A DNA stretch of 64,000 nt from Rhodanobacter sp. 7MK24 (GTDB lineage Bacteria > Pseudomonadota > Gammaproteobacteria > Xanthomonadales > Rhodanobacteraceae): assembly GCF_014842995.1 (NCBI RefSeq), contig NZ_JACYXL010000011.1:62001-126000 (forward strand), given 5' to 3'. Position 1 is the first letter of the stretch. Each line of letters starts with the position of its first letter. Positions 21,108 through 30,035 of the stretch are shown here, piece after piece. The notes under the pieces are model-generated. The model was given only the letters and a program-made list of their open reading frames with translations. It made no database searches and was not told the DNA's origin. A program made the position numbers and the translations under genes.

Positions 21108-23141
21108 ATGAAGCTGCGGCGCGCGATCAAGGACTCACGCAGCGAACTCGAGCTGTTCCGCCGCCGTGCGCTGGCGGGCTTCGCGCTGATCGTGCTGGCC
21201 CTCATCGGCCTGGTGGTCCGTTATGCGACCCTGCAGGTGTCGCGCTACGACGAATTCGCCGCGCGCTCGGAGAACAACCGCGTCAAGCCCATTGCGATAC
21301 CGCCGGCCCGCGGCCTGATCTTCGACCGCAATGGCGTGTTGCTGGCCGACAACGTGCCTGCGTTCCGGCTCGAAGTGGTGCCCGAGCAGGTGACCGACAT
21401 GAAGGCTCTGCTGGAGCAGCTTGGTCAGGTCATTCCGCTCAGCCAGGACGACCTAGACGCTTTCCATAAGCTGCTCAAGCAAAGCCACCGCTTCGAGAGC
21501 GTGCCGCTGAAGATGCGCCTGACCGAGGACGAGATCGACCGCTTCGCGGTGAACCGCTGGCGCTTCCCCGGCGTGGACGTGGTGCCCTACCAGAACCGGC
21601 GCTATCCGCTGGGCGAACTGTTCGCGCACGTGATCGGCTACGTGGCGCGCATCGACGCGGACGACCTCGACCGGCTCGATCCCGGAAGCTACAAGGGCAC
21701 CACCCATGTGGGCCGCATCGGCGTCGAGCGTTCCTACGAGGACATGCTGCACGGCACCCCGGGTTACGAACTGGTGGAAGTGAACGCGGACGGCCGCACG
21801 CAACGCGTGTTGCAGACGCATCCGGCCATTGCCGGCAAGAACATCTACCTCAGCATCGACGCGCGCATCCAGAAGGCCGCCGAGCAGGCGCTGGCGGGTC
21901 AGGTCGGTTCGGCGGTGGCGATCGATCCGCGCAACGGACAGGTGCTGGCGATGGTCAGCGTGCCGAGCTTCGATCCCAACCTGTTCGTCGATGGCATCAG
22001 CCATATCGATTACGGCACCCTGAACACCGCGCCGGACAAGCCGCTGCTCAACCGCGCCCTGCGCGGCGTGTATCCGCCCGGCTCCACGGTGAAGCCCTTC
22101 CTGGCGCTGGGCGGCTTGGAACTGGGCCTGCGCACGCCGTCGGACAGCGTGCTTTCCACGGGCACGTTCTGCGTCCCCGGCACCACCTTCTGCCGCCGCG
22201 ACGACCGCCGTGGCGGCTTTGGCACGGTGAACCTGCGCATGGCCATCATGTGGTCGGTGAACACCTACTTCTACAAGCTCGCGCTGGACATGGGCATCGA
22301 CCGCTACGACGACTGGATGAGCCGCTTCGGCTTCGGCCAGCCCACCGGCATCGACCTCAATGGCGAATCCAGCGGCATCCTGCCCTCGCGCGAATGGAAG
22401 GCCAAGCGCTACAAGACGTCGTGGTTCCCCGGCGAAACTATCATCGCAGGCATCGGGCAGGGCTACTGGACGGTGACGCCGATGCAAATGGCGCACGCGT
22501 TGTCCATCCTCGCCGGGCACGGCGTGCCGTACGCGCCGCGGCTGGTGATGGCTACGCAGACCGACGTGGATGCGCCGAAGCAGCCGCTGCCCAATCCGCC
22601 CAGTGGCCCATCGGTCATCAACAATCCGGCCGACTGGCAAGCCGTGGTGGATGGCATGCAGATGGTGGTGAACGACCCGCGCGGCACCGGCTACGGGCTG
22701 GGCAAGGGCTTCCCGTACACCATCGCCGGCAAGAGCGGCACCGCCGAAATCTACTCGCGCCACACCGACGCGTACAACGAGAACACCAGCCTCGCCTACC
22801 TCGCCAGCCGCCATCGGGCGTGGTTCGAGATGTTCGCGCCGGCGGAGGAGCCGCGCATCGCGGTGGTGGTGTCGCTGGAAAACGGTGCATGGGGCGCGTC
22901 GTCGGCCGGCCCCATCGCGCGCAAGATCCTCGACGCGTGGCTGGCCACTCAGTCGGACGCGCCGCCGGATACGCCGCTGCAACCAGGCAGCCTGTCTTCT
23001 CCCGATGTCGTGTCGGGTGCGCCGGCGCCGCCGAACGCGCCGGCATCGAGTGCGTCGACGCCTGGCGCGGCGACGGATGCATCGCAGGACACGCCCCAGG
23101 ACGAGCCCGCGAACACGTCGTCGCAGGAGAACCCGCCATGA
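21108..23141 (+). CDS. mrdA: Penicillin-binding protein 2 (elongation transpeptidase)
   Basis: The 677-residue protein has one membrane anchor (about 24-43, AGFALIVLALIGLVVRYATL) and a dimerisation domain with RGLIFDRNGVLLADN. The transpeptidase domain carries active Ser326 in GSTVKPF, SVN in MWSVNTYFY and the KSG triad at Lys542 (AGKSGTAEIY). It crosslinks peptidoglycan during side-wall growth with RodA. The last about 50 residues (Pro/Ala/Ser/Asp-rich) are a disordered extension beyond the usual end. Its stop overlaps rodA by ATGA. Confidence 0.97.
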   Translation: MKLRRAIKDSRSELELFRRRALAGFALIVLALIGLVVRYATLQVSRYDEFAARSENNRVKPIAIPPARGLIFDRNGVLLADNVPAFRLEVVPEQVTDMKALLEQLGQVIPLSQDDLDAFHKLLKQSHRFESVPLKMRLTEDEIDRFAVNRWRFPGVDVVPYQNRRYPLGELFAHVIGYVARIDADDLDRLDPGSYKGTTHVGRIGVERSYEDMLHGTPGYELVEVNADGRTQRVLQTHPAIAGKNIYLSIDARIQKAAEQALAGQVGSAVAIDPRNGQVLAMVSVPSFDPNLFVDGISHIDYGTLNTAPDKPLLNRALRGVYPPGSTVKPFLALGGLELGLRTPSDSVLSTGTFCVPGTTFCRRDDRRGGFGTVNLRMAIMWSVNTYFYKLALDMGIDRYDDWMSRFGFGQPTGIDLNGESSGILPSREWKAKRYKTSWFPGETIIAGIGQGYWTVTPMQMAHALSILAGHGVPYAPRLVMATQTDVDAPKQPLPNPPSGPSVINNPADWQAVVDGMQMVVNDPRGTGYGLGKGFPYTIAGKSGTAEIYSRHTDAYNENTSLAYLASRHRAWFEMFAPAEEPRIAVVVSLENGAWGASSAGPIARKILDAWLATQSDAPPDTPLQPGSLSSPDVVSGAPAPPNAPASSASTPGAATDASQDTPQDEPANTSSQENPP

Positions 23142-24265
23142 TCGAGATGCTGCATGTGCGGATGAAGCGCCTGCTGCGCCGCGTGCTGACGCGGCCGCGC
23201 ATCGACCTGCCGCTGGCGGGGGCCTTGCTGCTGCTGGCGGTGGCGGGACTTTGCACGCTCTATAGCGCTGCCGCTGGCGATGGCGGCCCAACGAGCGGTC
23301 AGGTGGTCGGGCAGGCCCTGCGCTTCGTGCTGGGCTTCGTGCTGATGCTGCTGATCTCGCGCATCCCGCCATCGGTCCTGCGCAACTGGACGCCGTGGCT
23401 CTACGCCGGCAGCACCTTGTTGCTGGTGGTGGTGTCGGTGCTGGGCGAGGGGCGCGGCGCCGACCGCTGGTTGAACCTGGGCGTGATGCGCTTCCAGCCC
23501 TCCGAACTGGCCAAGCTCACCATGCCGATGATGGTGGCGTGGTACCTGCATCCGCGCCAATTGCCGCCGCGCTGGAAGGACATCGCGATGGTGGGCGTGC
23601 TGATTGCCATTCCCGCCTATCTGATCGGCAAGCAACCGGACCTGGGAACGGCACTGCTGGTGGCGGCGGCCGGCAGCTTCGCGCTGTTCCTCTCGGGCAT
23701 GGCGTGGTGGCGCATCGGCCTGCTGCTGGTCGGAGCGGCCGGCATGGCGCCGATCGCCTGGCATTTCATGCATGGGTATCAACGCGGCCGCATCCTTACC
23801 ATGCTCAATCCGGAGTCCGACCCGCTGGGCAACGGCTGGCACATCATCCAGTCGCAGATCGCGGTGGGTTCCGGCGGGGCGTTTGGCAAGGGCTGGATGC
23901 ACAGCTCGCAGGCGCAACTGGACTTCCTTCCCGAGCACACCACCGACTTCATCTTCGCGGTGTTCTCCGAGGAGTTCGGCCTGGTCGGCGTGTGCCTGAT
24001 GATGGTGCTGTACGCCTTCATCATCGGACGCTGCCTGTGGATCGCGATGGAAGCGCGCGAGACCTACTCGCGCCTGCTCGCCGGCGCGATCGGCATGAGC
24101 CTGTTCGTCTACGTGTTCGTCAACGGCGGCATGGTCTCCGGCATGCTGCCGGTGGTGGGCGTGCCGATGCCGATGGTGAGCTACGGTGGCACCTCGGCGG
24201 TGACCTTGCTGGTGGGCTTCGGCATGCTGATGTCGATCCACGCGCACCGCAAGCGGCACGACTGA
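23138..24265 (+). CDS. mrdB: Rod-shape SEDS glycosyltransferase RodA
   Basis: The 375-residue protein has about ten membrane helices. SEDS-family motifs are RWLNLGVMRFQPSELAKL, IGKQPDLGTALLV (with the catalytic-region Asp), and SGMLPVVGVPMPMVSYGGTS near the end. It polymerises glycan strands from lipid II in partnership with PBP2. The start is fixed by the ATGA overlap with mrdA at 23138. Confidence 0.96.
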   Translation: MIEMLHVRMKRLLRRVLTRPRIDLPLAGALLLLAVAGLCTLYSAAAGDGGPTSGQVVGQALRFVLGFVLMLLISRIPPSVLRNWTPWLYAGSTLLLVVVSVLGEGRGADRWLNLGVMRFQPSELAKLTMPMMVAWYLHPRQLPPRWKDIAMVGVLIAIPAYLIGKQPDLGTALLVAAAGSFALFLSGMAWWRIGLLLVGAAGMAPIAWHFMHGYQRGRILTMLNPESDPLGNGWHIIQSQIAVGSGGAFGKGWMHSSQAQLDFLPEHTTDFIFAVFSEEFGLVGVCLMMVLYAFIIGRCLWIAMEARETYSRLLAGAIGMSLFVYVFVNGGMVSGMLPVVGVPMPMVSYGGTSAVTLLVGFGMLMSIHAHRKRHD

Positions 24266-24383
24266 ATTGAAGAGTGCGGCAATGGATGGACGCCCATGTG
24301 ATCTTCGCGATCAAGGACGATCGCAAAAGCCATGCGAAGTGCGTGTTACGCTTCGGCGCAGCCGTTGCCGAAGTCGACAAGCC

Positions 24384-25403
24384 ATGCCCGTAAATGCCAC
24401 GCCGCACCGTATCTGCAGCCTGTTTTCGCTTGCCCTGCTGTTGATCGTCGCGTCGTTGCCGGTGTTGGCGGACACCCATCCCGGCCAGTCCGCGCTGGTG
24501 CAGGAGGTGGCGCGCGACACCGGCAAGGACCCTGCCGCGCTGAATGCGCTGCTCGACCAGGCGCAGATGCAGCAAAGCATCCTCGATGCGATGAACCGCC
24601 CGGCGGAATCCAAGCCGTGGAGCGCGTACCGGCCGATCTTCCTCACCCAGAAACGCATCGACGACGGCGTGGCGTTCTATCGCGCGAACCGCGCGTTGCT
24701 GGAGCGCATCGGTCAGCAGTACGGCGTGGACCCGCAATACATCGTGGCGATCATCGGCGTGGAGACGTCCTACGGGCGCGTCACCGGCAAGTACAAGGTG
24801 CTCGATGCGCTGGTGACGCTGGGCTTCTACTACCCGAAGCGCGCGCCCTATTTCCGCCAGCAGTTGAAGACCTTGCTGGAATTGCCCGACAGCCAACTCG
24901 CCGGTCCGCTGTCCACCCTCACCGGTTCCTATGCCGGCGCGCAGGGCTGGGGCCAGTTCATGCCCGACAGCATCCGCGACTTCGCGGTGGACGAGGATGG
25001 CGATGGCCGCATCGATCTGATGAACTCGCTGCCCGACATCCTTGCCAGCGTGGCGAACTACTTCGCCAAACACGGCTGGGTCGCCGGCGGCCCCGTCGCG
25101 GCGCGCGCGCAGGCGGACGGCGCGGCCAAGCCGCTGGGCGACTGGCAGTCGAAGCCGCAATGGCCGCTGGAACAGCTGGAGGCCTGGGGGTATGCGCCGT
25201 TCCAGCACCTGAATCCCGGCGAGCCGACCAGTCTGCTGACATTGGCCGGCATGAGCGGATCGGAGCAGTGGTTCACCTTCAACAATTTCCAGGTGATCAC
25301 CACCTACAACCGCAGCCCGATGTACGCGATGGCGGTGCACCAGCTGGCGCAGGCCATCATGGATGGCGTACACGACGCGGACAACGGGGGCGGCGCCCAA
25401 TGA
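24384..25403 (+). CDS. mltB: Membrane-bound lytic murein transglycosylase B
   Basis: The 339-residue protein has a signal sequence (about residues 1-29, CSLFSLALLLIVASLPVLA). There is no clear lipobox, so it may be soluble in the periplasm unlike E. coli MltB. The catalytic Glu127 lies in AIIGVETSYGRVTGKY. AGAQGWGQFMPDSIRDFAVDEDGDGRIDL contains the family GxxQFxPS-type motif and an EF-hand-like Asp cluster. It cleaves glycan strands to 1,6-anhydro products. The ATG at 24384 gives the proper signal peptide. rlpA follows with an ATGA overlap. Confidence 0.95.
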   Translation: MPVNATPHRICSLFSLALLLIVASLPVLADTHPGQSALVQEVARDTGKDPAALNALLDQAQMQQSILDAMNRPAESKPWSAYRPIFLTQKRIDDGVAFYRANRALLERIGQQYGVDPQYIVAIIGVETSYGRVTGKYKVLDALVTLGFYYPKRAPYFRQQLKTLLELPDSQLAGPLSTLTGSYAGAQGWGQFMPDSIRDFAVDEDGDGRIDLMNSLPDILASVANYFAKHGWVAGGPVAARAQADGAAKPLGDWQSKPQWPLEQLEAWGYAPFQHLNPGEPTSLLTLAGMSGSEQWFTFNNFQVITTYNRSPMYAMAVHQLAQAIMDGVHDADNGGGAQ

Positions 25404-26320
25404 GGTCGTGGCGCGGCCTGCCGTTGCTGGTGCTGGCGTTCCTGCTGGCTGCCTGCGGCGGCCGACCGGCCACGCGACCTGCGACGCCGACGGCCGGTGC
25501 CGCTGCGCCGTCGGAAAGCGCTCATCACGGCTGGTTCCATCGTGGCGACGACACCAGCCTGCCGCAGGACAAGCGCTACGGGGACAGCAGCGACAGCTCG
25601 CCCACGGGTGCGCCGCCGGCCTTCATCTACAGCCTGCCCGAACCGGTGCCGCAGGCGGAACCGCATTCGCTGTACGGCAACAAGTCGCCCTACACCGTGC
25701 TGGGCCAGAGCTACCGCGTGCTGGCCAGTGCGCGCGGCTACGACGAACGCGGCATCGCGTCCTTCTACGGCAACAAGTTCCATGGCTACAAGACATCCAG
25801 CCTTGAGGACTATGACATGTACAAGTTCACCGCCGCGAGCAAGGTGTTGCCGCTGCCCAGCTACGCGCGGGTGACCAACCTCTCGAACGGCAAGAGCGTG
25901 ATCGTACGCATCAACGACCGCGGGCCGTTCCATGAGAACCGCATCATCGACCTGTCGTATGCCGCCGCCGTGCGCATCGGCGTCTGGCCCAAGGGGACCG
26001 GGCTGGTCGAAGTGCAGGGCATCGATCCGGGTGCGCCGGAACAGGAACCACCGCCACCCGCGCCGGTCACAAGCCAAGGCGGGTCACTAGGCATCTACCT
26101 GCAGGTGGGCGCCTTTTCCGATCCGGCCAATGCCGAGCGGGTGGCCGCGCAGTTGCGCCAAGCCAATTTCGCGCCGGTACAGCTTGAACAGGTTCAGATC
26201 AACGACCGCACCATCCACCGCGTGCGCGTTGGGCCGCTGGACAGCGTGGATCGCGCTGACGAAGTGACCAACCGCATCGAGGGCATGGGGCTGCCGCGGC
26301 CGAAGGTCGCGGTAAACTGA
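25400..26320 (+). CDS. rlpA: Septal-ring lytic transglycosylase RlpA (lipoprotein)
   Basis: The 306-residue lipoprotein has a lipobox LLAAC with Cys19. A low-complexity linker leads to the double-psi beta-barrel domain (about 115-205), with RGIASFYGNKFHGYKTSS and VRINDRGPFHENRIIDLS holding the conserved His and Asp. A C-terminal SPOR domain (about 230-306, IYLQVGAFSDPANAERVAAQL) binds denuded glycan at division sites. RlpA cleaves such glycans. It overlaps mltB by four bases, in the same context as in Pseudomonas and E. coli. Confidence 0.95.
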   Translation: MRSWRGLPLLVLAFLLAACGGRPATRPATPTAGAAAPSESAHHGWFHRGDDTSLPQDKRYGDSSDSSPTGAPPAFIYSLPEPVPQAEPHSLYGNKSPYTVLGQSYRVLASARGYDERGIASFYGNKFHGYKTSSLEDYDMYKFTAASKVLPLPSYARVTNLSNGKSVIVRINDRGPFHENRIIDLSYAAAVRIGVWPKGTGLVEVQGIDPGAPEQEPPPPAPVTSQGGSLGIYLQVGAFSDPANAERVAAQLRQANFAPVQLEQVQINDRTIHRVRVGPLDSVDRADEVTNRIEGMGLPRPKVAVN

Positions 26321-26381
26321 CGCACTTTTCCATCGACGGCATCCATGGGTGCCGTCCAGCAGATACCGGAACACGATCACG

Positions 26382-27665
26382 ATGAGTTTTATCCGCCGCA
26401 TCCTGACCCCGCTTGCCGCCGCCGCGCTGGTGGCCGGCGTCGCCGTTGCCCAGACGCCGCCGCACCCGACGACCCCGCCGCATCCCAGCGGAGTGCCGAA
26501 CCCGGTGGTGGCGCCGATGCCGGTGCCGCCGCCGCCGGACGTGGATGCGCAGAGCTGGGTGCTGATGGACTACGCCACCGGCCAGATCCTCGCCTCGAAG
26601 GCTCCGGACGACCGGCGGCCGCCGGCCTCGCTGACCAAGGTGATGACCGACTACGTGGTGTCCGCCGAGATCGCCAACGGCCGCCTCCACAACAACGACC
26701 AGGTCACCATCAGCGAGCACGCGTGGCGCAGCGGCGGCGGCGGCACCGACGGCTCCACCAGCTTCCTCAAGCTGGGGAGCCAGGTGGAGCTGGACGATCT
26801 GCTGAAGGGCATGATCATCCAGTCCGGCAACGACGCGGCGATCGCGCTGGCCGAGCACGCCGCCGGCTCCGAGGACGCGTTCGCCAACCTGATGAACGCC
26901 TATGCCAAGCAGCTCGGCATGGTGAATTCGCATTTCGTCAATGCATCGGGCTATCCGGTGGACGACCACTACTCCACCGCGCACGACATCGCGATCCTGT
27001 CGCGCGCGCTGATCCATGACTTCCCCGAGGACTATGCGATCTCCAAGATCAAGGAGTTCGAGTGGAACGGCATCAAGCAGCAGAACCGCAATGCGCTGCT
27101 GTGGCGCGACCCTTCCGTGGACGGCATCAAGACCGGCCACACCGCCGCTGCCGGTTTCTGCCTCGACGCTTCGGCCAAGCATGGCGACGAGCGCATGATC
27201 GCCGTGGTGATGGGCGCCAGCACCGACAAGGCCCGTGCCGATGCGGCGATGGCGTTGCTCAACTACGGCTTCCGCTTCTACGAAACCCACAAGCTGTATG
27301 ACGCCAGCAAGCCGCTGGCTACCCCGCGTTTGTGGAAGGGCGAGGCGAACGCCTTGCCGATCGGGGTGGCCGAGGATGTCCTGGTGACGGTGAAGACCGG
27401 CCAGTACGACCAGCTCAAGGCTGCGATGGACATCCCCGCCACCCTGATCGCGCCGTTCAAGAAGGGCCAGCAGGTAGGTACGCTGCATATCACGCTGGAC
27501 GGCCAACCGATCAAGGACGTGCCGCTGGTTGCGTTGAACGAAGCGCCGCAGGGCGGCTTCTTCTCGCGCCTGTGGGACTCGATCCTGCTCTGGTTCCACG
27601 GCAACAAGAAGGCCGACGCGGATGCGCCCGCACCTGCACCGGCCGCCCCGGCGAGCGCGAAGTGA
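26382..27665 (+). CDS. dacC: D-alanyl-D-alanine carboxypeptidase (PBP5/6 type)
   Basis: The 427-residue exported enzyme starts MSFIRRILTPLAAAALVAGV (signal peptide). It carries the SxxK motif at Ser83 (ASLTKVM), SGNDAAIALAEH and KTGHTAAAG, then a C-terminal PBP5-type beta domain. A final stretch includes FFSRLWDSILLWFHG, a likely amphipathic membrane anchor, and an Ala/Pro tail. It trims the terminal D-Ala from stem peptides. The ATG at 26382 gives the best signal peptide; the one at 26349 lies too far upstream. It shares one base with ybeD (TGATG). Confidence 0.95.
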   Translation: MSFIRRILTPLAAAALVAGVAVAQTPPHPTTPPHPSGVPNPVVAPMPVPPPPDVDAQSWVLMDYATGQILASKAPDDRRPPASLTKVMTDYVVSAEIANGRLHNNDQVTISEHAWRSGGGGTDGSTSFLKLGSQVELDDLLKGMIIQSGNDAAIALAEHAAGSEDAFANLMNAYAKQLGMVNSHFVNASGYPVDDHYSTAHDIAILSRALIHDFPEDYAISKIKEFEWNGIKQQNRNALLWRDPSVDGIKTGHTAAAGFCLDASAKHGDERMIAVVMGASTDKARADAAMALLNYGFRFYETHKLYDASKPLATPRLWKGEANALPIGVAEDVLVTVKTGQYDQLKAAMDIPATLIAPFKKGQQVGTLHITLDGQPIKDVPLVALNEAPQGGFFSRLWDSILLWFHGNKKADADAPAPAPAAPASAK

Positions 27666-27955
27666 TGCAAGAGATCGATTTCAGCCAGGCGAAGCGGGAA
27701 GGCAAGGGCTTTCGCTTTCCCGGCGAATTCGAGATCACCGCGGTGGGCAAGGCCGACGCCGACCTGCCCGCGCGCGTGCCGCAGCTGCTGGAACGCAGCG
27801 GCCTGCACGTGCTGCACGAAACCGTGCGGCATCGCCACTCCGGCGGCGGCAACTACGTTTCCGTCACCGTGAGTTTCCGTTGCGACAGCCGGGAGCAGTA
27901 CGACAGTGCGCATGCCGCGCTGCGTGCCGACCCGGATATCCGCTACACGCTGTAA
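27665..27955 (+). CDS. ybeD: DUF493 family protein YbeD
   Basis: The 96-residue protein has the small alpha/beta DUF493 fold pattern: [20 protein letters not shown], then [40 protein letters not shown]. Its function is unestablished; the ACT-like fold suggests a regulatory role. The place between the carboxypeptidase and lipB is conserved from E. coli, which makes the call firm. Confidence 0.93.
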   Translation: MQEIDFSQAKREGKGFRFPGEFEITAVGKADADLPARVPQLLERSGLHVLHETVRHRHSGGGNYVSVTVSFRCDSREQYDSAHAALRADPDIRYTL

Positions 27956-28041
27956 CCGGCCGAGGACGGCCACCACTGCGCCCTTGGCTTTGCGGTGGCT
28001 GACCGCATCTTCTGTTCCTTCCTGCTCTGCCTGGTCCTGCC

Positions 28042-28710
28042 ATGTCACTGCCGCTCAAGATCCGTCGCCTAGGCCGTCAACCCTATGCGACGACATGGAA
28101 GGCGATGAGCGCGTTCACCGACAACCGCACCGCCGACACGGTGGACGAGTTCTGGCTGCTGGAGCACGACCCGGTGTTCACCCTGGGCCAGGCCGGCAAG
28201 ATGGAGCACGTGCTGGCGCCCGGCGAGATCCCGGTGGTTCCGGTGGACCGCGGCGGGCAGGTGACGTATCACGGCCCCGGCCAGATCGTGGGTTATCCGC
28301 TGATCGACCTGCGCCGTGCCGGGGTGGGCGTGCGCGAACTGGTCAACAGGATCGAGCAGGCCATCATCGAAACGCTGGCGCACTGGAACATCGTCGCCGA
28401 GCGCCGCGAGGGCGCGCCCGGTGTCTACGTGGCCGAGGCCAAGGTGGCCGCCTTGGGCCTGCGTGTGCGCCGCGGCTGCAGCTTCCATGGCCTCGCCTTC
28501 AACGTGAACATGAACCTCGAACCCTTCCATCGCATCAATCCTTGCGGCTACAAGGGTTTGGCGGTGACGCAGGTGCTAGACTTGGGCGGCCCGTCGCGTT
28601 TGGCGGACGTGGAAGATGTGCTGGCGGAAGAGTTCTGCCGCCAGTTCGGTTTCCGCGCCGAACCGGCCACCCCCGTCATCCCCGAACTCCCCGCACGCGA
28701 ATCCGCATGA
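28042..28710 (+). CDS. lipB: Octanoyl-[acyl-carrier-protein]:protein octanoyltransferase
   Basis: The 222-residue enzyme moves octanoyl groups from acyl carrier protein to lipoyl domains. It has the family segments [38 protein letters not shown] and [12 protein letters not shown]. The catalytic pair is Lys134 (EAKVAALG) and Cys168, one residue off the E. coli numbering. The stop overlaps lipA by ATGA, so the two steps of lipoate synthesis are coupled. Confidence 0.97.
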   Translation: MSLPLKIRRLGRQPYATTWKAMSAFTDNRTADTVDEFWLLEHDPVFTLGQAGKMEHVLAPGEIPVVPVDRGGQVTYHGPGQIVGYPLIDLRRAGVGVRELVNRIEQAIIETLAHWNIVAERREGAPGVYVAEAKVAALGLRVRRGCSFHGLAFNVNMNLEPFHRINPCGYKGLAVTQVLDLGGPSRLADVEDVLAEEFCRQFGFRAEPATPVIPELPARESA

Positions 28711-29714
28711 GCGAAGTCTCCGCTTCACCCGCCAAGTCCATCCCGATCAGCGTCGTCAGCGGCGCGCCCGCGGGCGAAAAGCAACTCGGCAACGACAAGA
28801 TCGCGCTGAACCGCGCCGGCTTCGACACCGGCACGCCGGTGCTGCGCAAGCCGAGCTGGATCCGCGTACGCCTGCCGCCAGGCAATGCCGTACAACAGCT
28901 GAAGTCGCGCCTGCGCGAGAACTCGCTGGTGACGGTGTGCGAGGAAGCCTCGTGCCCGAACATCCACGAGTGCTTCAGCAAGGGCACCGCCACCTTCATG
29001 ATCCTCGGCGAGGTGTGCACGCGCCGCTGCTCGTTCTGCGACGTGGCGCATGGCCGCCCGGCCGCGCCCGATCCGCTGGAGCCGGCGCGCCTGGCCGAGA
29101 CCATCCGCGACATGCGCCTGAAGTACGTGGTGATCACCTCGGTGGACCGCGACGACCTGCGCGACGGCGGCGCTGAGCATTTCGCGGCGTGCATCCGCGC
29201 CACGCGCCACGCCAGCCCCAACATCCGCATCGAGATCCTCACGCCCGACTTCCGCGGCAAGGGCCGCATGGAGCGCGCGCTGGAAGTGCTGAAGGACTTC
29301 CCGCCGGACGTGTTCAACCACAATCTGGAAACCGTGCCGCACCTGTACCGAGAAGTGCGTCCGGGCGCCGACTACCAGTGGTCGCTGGACCTGCTCAAGC
29401 GCTTCAAGGCGCAGCATCCCGACGTACCCACCAAGTCCGGCATCATGCTGGGCCTGGGCGAGACGCGCGAGCAGGTGCTCGAAACCATGCGCGACCTGCG
29501 TGCGCACGACGTCGAGATGATCACCATCGGCCAGTACCTTCAGCCCACGCCGCACCATCATCCGGTGGTGCGCTACTGGACGCCCGAGGAATTCGACGAA
29601 CTGCGCGAGGAAGGCGAGGCGATGGGCTTCCATCACGTCGCCTCCGGCCCGCTGGTGCGCTCTTCCTACCACGCCGACCTGCAGGCCCATGCGGCCGGTG
29701 TCGCCGACCTTTGA
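28707..29714 (+). CDS. lipA: Lipoyl synthase
   Basis: The 335-residue radical-SAM enzyme inserts sulfur at C6 and C8 of octanoyl groups. It carries the auxiliary cluster motif [12 protein letters not shown] (CX4CX5C), the radical-SAM motif CTRRCSFC (CX3CX2C), and the C-terminal [12 protein letters not shown] with the conserved RSSY serine. The first about 35 residues are a variable extension. The start at 28707 is fixed by the four-base overlap with lipB. Confidence 0.97.
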   Translation: MSEVSASPAKSIPISVVSGAPAGEKQLGNDKIALNRAGFDTGTPVLRKPSWIRVRLPPGNAVQQLKSRLRENSLVTVCEEASCPNIHECFSKGTATFMILGEVCTRRCSFCDVAHGRPAAPDPLEPARLAETIRDMRLKYVVITSVDRDDLRDGGAEHFAACIRATRHASPNIRIEILTPDFRGKGRMERALEVLKDFPPDVFNHNLETVPHLYREVRPGADYQWSLDLLKRFKAQHPDVPTKSGIMLGLGETREQVLETMRDLRAHDVEMITIGQYLQPTPHHHPVVRYWTPEEFDELREEGEAMGFHHVASGPLVRSSYHADLQAHAAGVADL

Positions 29715-30035
29715 GATGAGAGCCTATCGCATGCCTTCCCATGGCTCGCGTAGCGTTGTCGTAGCCGCCGGTTGGTGGCGCGCGGCGCGGCGCTTGCGTG
29801 GTTGGCAGGCCGGGCCGCGCGCGGTCGCATGGCAGCTACGGCAGGGCGGCTCTTCCCCGCTCCTCAAAGCCGAGTCCATCCGTGGACTCTCCCCGTGTGT
29901 GGACCGGATCTGTTTGCCCGCATCCCTGCGTCATCACTTAGTCGTGGACGGACGTCCACCCTCCCGCTCTTCCTTGGTCTGCGCGCAAACGGTTTCCGGC
30001 GCGGGCGATGCGAAGGCATTGAACAGGCTCCAACC
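29715..30035. other. Intergenic region between lipA and prc
   Basis: I see no gene in these 321 bp. The last part, 29992-30019, matches 6355-6382 (after the first receptor gene) at 24 of 28 positions. It ends in TTGAACAGGCTC, also found at 15728-15739, so it appears to contain remnants of short dispersed intergenic repeats. Confidence 0.4.
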